NCBI GenBank assembly: GCA_019419645.1
Contig: DXZN01000064.1
Coordinates: forward strand, 1-10,171
Reading direction: 5' to 3'
DNA: 10,171 nt
Source: Collinsella sp.
GTDB taxonomy: Bacteria > Actinomycetota > Coriobacteriia > Coriobacteriales > Coriobacteriaceae
Position 1 is the stretch's first letter; each line of letters opens with the position of its first letter. The notes beneath the pieces were generated by a model, which worked only from the letters and a program-made list of their open reading frames with translations, searched no databases and had not been told where the DNA came from. Below, one piece after another: positions 5,351 through 10,171 of this stretch. The position numbers and the translations under genes are program-made.

Positions 5351-5358
5351 GCAAAAAT

Positions 5359-5372
5359 AGAACATTTGTTTG
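5359..5372. promoter_or_regulatory. Probable SOS box 3, imperfect
   Basis: AGAAC-ATTT-GTTTG has one complete half-site and one changed base in the other (GTTT for GTTC). It lies 24 bases upstream of the lexA ATG, probably within the lexA leader or promoter, fitting lexA autoregulation. I could not find a convincing lexA -10/-35 pair around it. Confidence 0.55.
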
Positions 5373-5395
5373 GTATGGGTAGAGAGGAATCCCTG

Positions 5396-6040
5396 ATGGC
5401 TCGCAAAATTACCAAGCGTCAGCAGCAAATTTACGACTTCATCAAGGAATATCAGCAGGAGAAGGGCTATCCGCCCAGTGTGCGCGAGATGGCTTCGGCC
5501 GTGGGCCTTTCCTCCCCTAGCACCGTACATGCTCATCTCTCCGCGCTGGAAGCACGCGGCCTACTCAAGCGTGATGCCACCAAGCCTCGCGCCCTCGAGC
5601 TCTTTGACGAGGACGGATCTTCCGTCTCCATCTCAAAGTCCGATGAGCCCACGGCGCCTCGCGGCACCGTATCGCTGCCTCTCGTAGGCCGTGTCGCTGC
5701 AGGGATTCCCATCCTTGCCGAGCAGAATATCGAGGACACCTTTACCATCCCAACTGAGATCGCAACGGACCAGGGGTCCTTTATCCTCGAGGTCCACGGC
5801 AATTCGATGATTAACGTCGGCATCTATAACGGCGACTACATCATCGTTCGGGAGCAGAAAAGCGCCATGAATGGTGAGATTGTCGTGGCCATGATCGATG
5901 GTTCCGCAACAGTCAAAACGTTCTATAAGGAACAGGGACGCGTTCGCCTGCAGCCCGAAAACGACACTATGGAGCCTATCTATGCGACAAATCCCACAAT
6001 CCTGGGCAAGGTCGTCGGCTTGATGCGCCGGTTCTCGTAA
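5396..6040 (+). CDS. lexA: SOS repressor LexA
   Basis: A 214-residue repressor that cleaves itself when RecA filaments form on single-stranded DNA. The N-terminal winged helix-turn-helix (about 1-66) reads TKRQQQIYDFIKEYQQEKGY, then PPSVREMASAVGLSSPSTVH with recognition helix SSPSTVHAHLSALE. The autocleavage bond is Ala102-Gly103 in GRVAAGIP. The catalytic dyad is Ser137 (HGNSM) and Lys174 (SATVKTF). The residue before the catalytic Ser is Asn, where Asp is usual (GDSM). The ATG at 5396 is preferred: AGAGAGGA sits about 7 bases upstream and MARKITKRQQ is the usual beginning. The frame extends to a TTG at 5366 and an ATG at 5375, but neither has a ribosome binding site. The stop overlaps the next start as TAATG. 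Confidence 0.97.
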   Translation: MARKITKRQQQIYDFIKEYQQEKGYPPSVREMASAVGLSSPSTVHAHLSALEARGLLKRDATKPRALELFDEDGSSVSISKSDEPTAPRGTVSLPLVGRVAAGIPILAEQNIEDTFTIPTEIATDQGSFILEVHGNSMINVGIYNGDYIIVREQKSAMNGEIVVAMIDGSATVKTFYKEQGRVRLQPENDTMEPIYATNPTILGKVVGLMRRFS

Positions 6041-6744
6041 TGCAAAAACGCATCACGATCTTTGATACCATTCGCGGGTTTACCATGCTGTCGATGGCGG
6101 GATTTCATGCCTGCTACGACCTTGCCTACCTATATGGTTGGAAGATGCCCTGGTTTACCCAGACCATCTTCCAAGACATCTGGCGCGCCAGCATCAGTTG
6201 GGTATTTTTGTTTATTGCCGGCTGGATGTGCACTCTCTCGCGCAACAACATCAAGCGTGCCGCCAAATATGCCGTTGCCGCTTTAATTGTATGGGTCGCA
6301 ACGACGCTCGTCTCAGTCGATGACTCGGTGAACTTCGGCATCATTTTCTGCATGGCGGCGTGCACCGCCATTGTCGCACTCACGCGCCCGGTTCTCTATA
6401 GGGTGCCGGCAGTATGGGGTATTACCATTTGCCTCATACTCTTTACCAGTACCTGGAGCATTCCTAAAGCGGTCTACCCTATCCCCTATCTAGCTTGGCT
6501 GGGTTTCCCAGGTCCAGACTTTGTCTCCGGTGATTACTATCCGCTCATACCATTCTTATTTATGTATCTCACAGGCTTCTTTGCCGCCAGGAAGGCACAG
6601 AAAGCAAACTGCGAGGCACCAGTATGGGCCTATGAAGATCCCATCCCGGCGCTCGCGAGCCTCGGACGCCATGCGCTGCCGTTCTACCTGCTTCATCAAC
6701 CGGTTATCTTGGGTGTACTGGAGCTGATTTATTCCGTTCGGTAA
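6040..6744 (+). CDS. DUF1624/HGSNAT-type multispanning membrane protein
   Basis: A 234-residue membrane protein of the heparan-alpha-glucosaminide N-acetyltransferase catalytic-domain family (DUF1624). Family marks: RITIFDTIRGFTMLSMAGFH (residues 4-23, with the conserved FDxxRG and His23), a membrane segment SISWVFLFIAGWMCTLSR (51-68), FGIIFCMAACTAIVALTR (99-116), SGDYYPLIPFLFMYLTGFFA (163-182) and the C-terminal LGRHALPFYLLHQPVILG (208-225). About six to seven membrane helices are expected. Relatives are thought to move acyl groups across the membrane to sugars; the bacterial substrate is unknown, so no specific reaction is assigned. It starts on the TAATG shared with the lexA stop, so it is probably co-transcribed and translationally coupled with lexA and may be SOS-influenced. 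Its last 16 bases overlap the 3' end of hflX on the other strand. Confidence 0.85.
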   Translation: MQKRITIFDTIRGFTMLSMAGFHACYDLAYLYGWKMPWFTQTIFQDIWRASISWVFLFIAGWMCTLSRNNIKRAAKYAVAALIVWVATTLVSVDDSVNFGIIFCMAACTAIVALTRPVLYRVPAVWGITICLILFTSTWSIPKAVYPIPYLAWLGFPGPDFVSGDYYPLIPFLFMYLTGFFAARKAQKANCEAPVWAYEDPIPALASLGRHALPFYLLHQPVILGVLELIYSVR

Positions 6745-8018
6745 CGCTCAAGACGTGGTGCGATACGGGCCGGAAGCTTTGCCACAATACGAACGCCGCC
6801 CTCAAGATATTCCTCGTGCAGAAGGGTTCCCTGTTCGTGCACGAGCGTAATTAACGCGCCCTCTCGATACGGGATATCGGCCGAGAGCAATACGTCCGTA
6901 GCGGCCGCTTCACGAGCGATGCGGTCGACTAAATCATCAAGACCCTCACCCGTCTGAGCCGAGAACAGCACCGCCTCGGGATAGCGCCGGCGGAAACTCA
7001 AGCGGTCGACGCTATCGAGCAGATCAATTTTATTGAACACGGTATGCGTCAGGCGCTCACCGGCACCGATCTCGTCAAGGACACGATCAACCGCCTCAAG
7101 CTGACGCTCGTAATCCTCATCGGAAGCATCCACAACTTTAAGAATCAAATCGGCGCCGAGCACCTCAGAAAGCGTAGATTTAAACGCGTCGACCAGGCCA
7201 TGGGGCAGCTTTTGAATAAAGCCGACGGTATCGGTGATCGTCATGCCACGGCCACCGGGCAAACGGTACGAGCGCGTTGTAGGATCGAGCGTGGCAAACA
7301 GCTTATCCTGCGAAAGTACCGTGGATCCCGTCAAACGATTAAGCAACGTCGACTTGCCGGCATTGGTGTAACCAGCCAGCGCCACGCGAAACGCCGGCGA
7401 TTCAATACGGCTTTTCGATTGCACATCGCGACGTTGCTCAACCTGTTTCAGTTCGCGTCGAAGCGCCGCGATCTTATTGCGAATCAGGCGACGGTCGACC
7501 TCGAGCTGGCTTTCGCCCTGGCCAAAACGCGATCCAATGCCGCCACGCGTCTGTTCCTTTGCAAGATGGCTCCACATACCTCGCAGACGAGGCAGCAGAT
7601 ACTGCAACTGTGCCAGCTGAACCTGTAAGCGGCCCTCACGCGTCTGGGCATGCAGGCCAAAGATATCCAAAATCAACGCCGTACGGTCAATAATCTTGAC
7701 CGGTTCGCCCACGGCTTTCTCAAGATAGGACTGCTGTGAGGGCGTCAGGTCGTCGTCGAAGATAACAACATCCGCATCCATGCGATGCACCAAACCGCAC
7801 AGCTCCTCGACCTTGCCGGAGCCGATAAACGATTTGGGATAGGGCTTGACTAGGCGCTGCGACAAGCGCGCCACGCATTGAGCACCAGCAGTGTGGGCCA
7901 GACGCTCAAGCTCATCGAGCGAACGGTCAAGCGGCCAGGCATTATCGCGCCACTCAACACCAACCAAGATGGCGCGCTCGGGTTCAGGAGCCGTGGGGAC
8001 CAAAGGGAAACGAGCCAT
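6729..8018 (-). CDS. hflX: GTPase HflX
   Basis: A 429-residue ribosome-associated GTPase that binds the 50S subunit and splits stalled ribosomes. The N-terminal HflX-specific domain includes KSFIGSGKVEEL (residues 62-73), DDDLTPSQQSYLEKA (88-102) and LQYLLPRLRGMWSHL (138-152) with the glycine-rich GGIGSRFGQGESQLEVDRR (159-177). A charged coiled-coil (about 172-200) links to the G domain, with G1 GYTNAGKST (216-224), G3 DTVGF (263-267), G4 NKID (329-332) and G5 SAQTGEG (353-359). The start overlaps the miaA stop as TAATG; upstream GAGG is a modest ribosome binding site. The C-terminus after 380 is the usual short extension. No terminator is seen after the gene: its stop lies inside the convergent DUF1624 gene. 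Confidence 0.97.
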   Translation of the reverse strand: MARFPLVPTAPEPERAILVGVEWRDNAWPLDRSLDELERLAHTAGAQCVARLSQRLVKPYPKSFIGSGKVEELCGLVHRMDADVVIFDDDLTPSQQSYLEKAVGEPVKIIDRTALILDIFGLHAQTREGRLQVQLAQLQYLLPRLRGMWSHLAKEQTRGGIGSRFGQGESQLEVDRRLIRNKIAALRRELKQVEQRRDVQSKSRIESPAFRVALAGYTNAGKSTLLNRLTGSTVLSQDKLFATLDPTTRSYRLPGGRGMTITDTVGFIQKLPHGLVDAFKSTLSEVLGADLILKVVDASDEDYERQLEAVDRVLDEIGAGERLTHTVFNKIDLLDSVDRLSFRRRYPEAVLFSAQTGEGLDDLVDRIAREAAATDVLLSADIPYREGALITLVHEQGTLLHEEYLEGGVRIVAKLPARIAPRLERYRTE

Positions 8019-8956
8019 TAGACAGCCTCGATGCGACGATAAATATCTTCGACGACCTCATCGATCGTGAAGTCATCCATATCGAACCACACAATACGAT
8101 CGTCACGCTTAAACCAGGAAAGCTGGCGCTTGGCATAGCGACGGGAGCGAATCTTGATAAGCTCACGGGCCTCATCCATGGTAATAGCGCCACGCAAGGC
8201 ATCAATAATCTCTTTGTAACCGATTGCCTGCATCGATGTGAGTGCATCACCCAAGCCCTGGTCCAAAAGGCCACGGACCTCATCAACCAGTCCCTGCTCA
8301 AACATAAGGTCGACACGCAGGTTAATGCGCTCATAGAGCACTTTACGGCTACGCGTCAGACCAAACCACAAGGCATGATAACGCTCGCGCGGGACGCTGA
8401 ATTTCGACTTCTGCTCGGCATACGACACACCGTCATCATGCATCTCGAGCGCACGAATCACACGACGCACGTTATGGGGATGAATCACGGCAGCAGATTC
8501 CGGATCGCGCTCGGCAAGCAGGGCATGCAGCGCCTCCTCGCCAATACGCTCGGCAAGTTCCTGATAGCCCGTGCGGCGTTCGTCCTCGAGTTCTCCCGAA
8601 GGAAAATCCATTTCATCGAGTGCAGCCTTGAGATACAGGCCCGTACCGCCGCAAAAGACCGGAAGACGTTGCTCGCCAAGCAAACGCTCGATATGCGCCC
8701 GGGCATCCGTCTGATAGAGCGCAGCTGAATACGCGACGCCCGGATCCACGATATCGACAAGGCGCAGGGGCACCGAGCACTCCTCGGGCATCATCTTGGC
8801 CGTACCGATGTCCATGCCACGATAGATTTGCATCGCGTCACAAGACAACACTTCGGACGAAAGACGAGCAGCCAGGCGGTCGGCAACATCGCTTTTGCCG
8901 ACCGCCGTCGGACCGACAATCGCTACGGCAGAAAGGCTTGCACCGGTGGAAATCAT
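8018..8956 (-). CDS. miaA: tRNA dimethylallyltransferase MiaA
   Basis: A 312-residue enzyme that transfers dimethylallyl from DMAPP to N6 of A37 in tRNAs reading UNN codons, giving i6A37, the substrate of MiaB. Motifs: P-loop GPTAVGKS (residues 15-22), SCDAMQIYRGMDIGTAK (38-54, including the catalytic Asp40), GGTGLYLKA (103-111), HNVRRVIRALE (161-171), QAIGYKE (243-249) and RRYAKRQLSWFKRD (272-285). The ATG at 8956 overlaps the miaB stop as TAATG and gives the normal family length. A GTG at 8995 would add 13 residues but lies inside miaB with no ribosome binding site. No clear Shine-Dalgarno precedes the ATG either, which suggests reinitiation by ribosomes leaving miaB. Confidence 0.96.
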   Translation of the reverse strand: MISTGASLSAVAIVGPTAVGKSDVADRLAARLSSEVLSCDAMQIYRGMDIGTAKMMPEECSVPLRLVDIVDPGVAYSAALYQTDARAHIERLLGEQRLPVFCGGTGLYLKAALDEMDFPSGELEDERRTGYQELAERIGEEALHALLAERDPESAAVIHPHNVRRVIRALEMHDDGVSYAEQKSKFSVPRERYHALWFGLTRSRKVLYERINLRVDLMFEQGLVDEVRGLLDQGLGDALTSMQAIGYKEIIDALRGAITMDEARELIKIRSRRYAKRQLSWFKRDDRIVWFDMDDFTIDEVVEDIYRRIEAV

Positions 8957-10171
8957 TAGCGAGGCTCGCCCACGACGGAGCCAGACAGATACCACGTTTT
9001 GGCGACATCAATATCAACGTCGACGATTTTGCCGACGAGCTGATCGATGCTATAGCCAGCGGGAATCGGCGCATGCACCGTCTGGTTCTTGGGGCTTTTC
9101 CCCAGAAGAACAGCGTCGTTCTTCTTGCTCGTACCCTCAATAAGCGCAGGCACCACGGTGTGAAGCTCGCCCTGGTTATACTCGTGCGCCGTCGTCTCGA
9201 TAACCTTGACCAGACGGTTAAAGCGCTCAAGGATAACCTCATGCGGGGTGGGATCATAAATCTCAGCTGCCGGGGTACCGGCGCGCTTGGAGTAAATAAA
9301 CGTGTAGGCCTGGGCATAACGAACCGTCTCGGCAAGCGAGAGCGTCTGCTCAAAGTCTTCCTCGGTCTCGCCCGGGAAGCCCACGATGATGTCGGTCGAA
9401 AGCGCAATATCGGGCATACGGTTACGAATACGATCGACCAGACCCAGATAATCCTCGCGCGTATAACGACGATTCATCTCTTTAAGGATGCGCGTGGAAC
9501 CCGACTGAACGGCCAGGTGGAGCTGCGGCATGACGGCAGGTGTCTCGGCCATGGCGTCAATGGTCTCAGGCAGCAGATCCTTAGGATGCGAAGAGGTAAA
9601 GAAAATACGCTCGACGCCCGTATCGCCCACTGCGCGCAGCAAGTCGGCAAAGCGCGGCTTGCCAAAGAGATCGCGACCGTAGGAGTTCACGTTTTGGCCC
9701 AGAAGCGTAATCTCGCGCACGCCCTGACGCACGAGCCCGGTCACCTCGTCGACAATCTCTTCGAAGGGACGGCTCTTCTCGCGACCACGGACGTATGGCA
9801 CGATGCAGTACGTACAAAAGTTGTTGCAGCCCGTCATGATGGGCACCCATGCGTGATACTGCGTCTCGCGATGCCACGGCATACTCATGGCGTCGGTATC
9901 CTCATGCTCATTCGTACGGATATGGCGCTTGCCATCCAAAAACGCCTCGGCAATGAGCTCGGCCACGTGCGCAATAGAATGGGTGCCAAAAATGACGTTG
10001 ACGTTATCGACGTTGGTGAGCAAGCCCTCGCCATCTCGTTGGGCGATGCAGCCGCCCACGGCGACCACGCGCTTACCCGAAGGCGAAGTAGGAAGGCTCT
10101 TGCAGGAATTGCACTGGCCATACAGGCGCGTATCGGCAGCCTCGCGTACACAGCACGTCATGAACACGACA
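8956..10171 (-). CDS. miaB: tRNA-2-methylthio-N6-dimethylallyladenosine synthase MiaB (N-terminus outside window)
   Basis: The minus-strand frame is open to the window edge and gives about 405 residues; the first few dozen residues of the protein are missing. MiaB adds a methylthio group to i6A37 in tRNA, using radical SAM chemistry and two iron-sulphur clusters. Two of the three N-terminal cluster cysteines are in view: TCCVREAADTRLYG and GGCIAQRDG. The radical-SAM motif is MTGCNNFCTYCIVPYVRGRE (CxxxCxxC). Other family blocks are LLGQNVNSYG, HLAVQSGSTRILKEMNRRYT and TDIIVGFPGETEEDFEQTL, followed by a TRAM-like C-terminal RNA-binding region ending GEPR. It leads into miaA and hflX by 1-base overlaps, so substrate-making and substrate-using enzymes share an operon. 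Confidence 0.96.
   Translation of the reverse strand, partial: VVFMTCCVREAADTRLYGQCNSCKSLPTSPSGKRVVAVGGCIAQRDGEGLLTNVDNVNVIFGTHSIAHVAELIAEAFLDGKRHIRTNEHEDTDAMSMPWHRETQYHAWVPIMTGCNNFCTYCIVPYVRGREKSRPFEEIVDEVTGLVRQGVREITLLGQNVNSYGRDLFGKPRFADLLRAVGDTGVERIFFTSSHPKDLLPETIDAMAETPAVMPQLHLAVQSGSTRILKEMNRRYTREDYLGLVDRIRNRMPDIALSTDIIVGFPGETEEDFEQTLSLAETVRYAQAYTFIYSKRAGTPAAEIYDPTPHEVILERFNRLVKVIETTAHEYNQGELHTVVPALIEGTSKKNDAVLLGKSPKNQTVHAPIPAGYSIDQLVGKIVDVDIDVAKTWYLSGSVVGEPR

Noticed and set aside
5366..5395. Longer LexA starting at TTG 5366 or ATG 5375
   Set aside because: Neither start has a ribosome binding site and the first lies within SOS box 3. AGAGAGGA and the family's usual N-terminus support 5396.
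7044..7628. A 194-codon plus-strand open frame inside hflX
   Set aside because: It is the antisense shadow of a strongly conserved GTPase gene, with no recognisable domain.
8957..8995. Longer MiaA starting at GTG 8995
   Set aside because: The extra 13 residues lie inside miaB, are not family-like, and the ATG at 8956 forms the TAATG junction seen elsewhere in this operon.

Overview
The window looks like chromosomal DNA of a moderately GC-rich Gram-positive bacterium, most likely a gut actinobacterium of the class Coriobacteriia (Collinsella-like). This is inferred from gene content and order, not from a search. lexA diverges from a LysM-domain membrane protein that is followed by nrdR, an arrangement known in Actinobacteria (lexA/chiZ/nrdR in Mycobacterium, lexA/divS/nrdR in Corynebacterium). 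The SOS boxes have the GAAC-N4-GTTC form shared by Bacillus and actinobacteria. A DUF1836 regulator, otherwise common in Firmicutes, is also present. Most genes have strong AGGAGG-type ribosome binding sites. No rRNA, tRNA, transposase gene or CRISPR array was seen.

Layout. Positions 1-120 hold the 3' end of an unrecognised plus-strand gene, which shares a bidirectional terminator (141-180) with a convergent DUF1836/MerR-like regulator (194-805, minus). A spacer (806-1021) contains a palindrome upstream of the regulator, a possible decayed copy of the tail of the first gene, and the trxB terminator. trxB (1022-1960, minus) diverges from an MGDG-synthase/UgtP-type glycosyltransferase (2078-3379, plus). 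A 460-base spacer (3380-3839) without a credible gene is packed with long inverted repeats. Next come dut, nrdR and a LysM protein (3840-5232, all minus). A divergent regulatory region with three SOS-box-like sites separates them from lexA and a DUF1624/HGSNAT-type membrane protein (5396-6744, plus). hflX, miaA and miaB (6729-10171, all minus, miaB cut by the window edge) close the window.

How the genes work together. The centre is a DNA-damage and nucleotide-supply block. LexA represses itself and probably the LysM protein, a candidate SOS division inhibitor. NrdR adjusts ribonucleotide reductase expression, and dUTPase keeps uracil out of DNA and supplies dUMP for dTTP synthesis. The miaB-miaA-hflX operon covers tRNA A37 modification (MiaA prenylates, MiaB methylthiolates) and ribosome rescue (HflX); its genes overlap as TAATG junctions. 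TrxB serves thiol redox balance and the glycosyltransferase probably makes membrane glycolipid.

The most unusual content is in 3380-3839. Two long near-perfect palindromes in opposite orientations share a core and its proximal stem, while their outer arms are unrelated in sequence but still pair fully. A third, half copy lies beside one of them, and the other is flanked by a 12-base direct repeat resembling a target-site duplication. This looks like a small mobile or structured repeat family. Second in interest is an 11-bp perfect inverted repeat in the nrdR leader that would bury the nrdR start codon.
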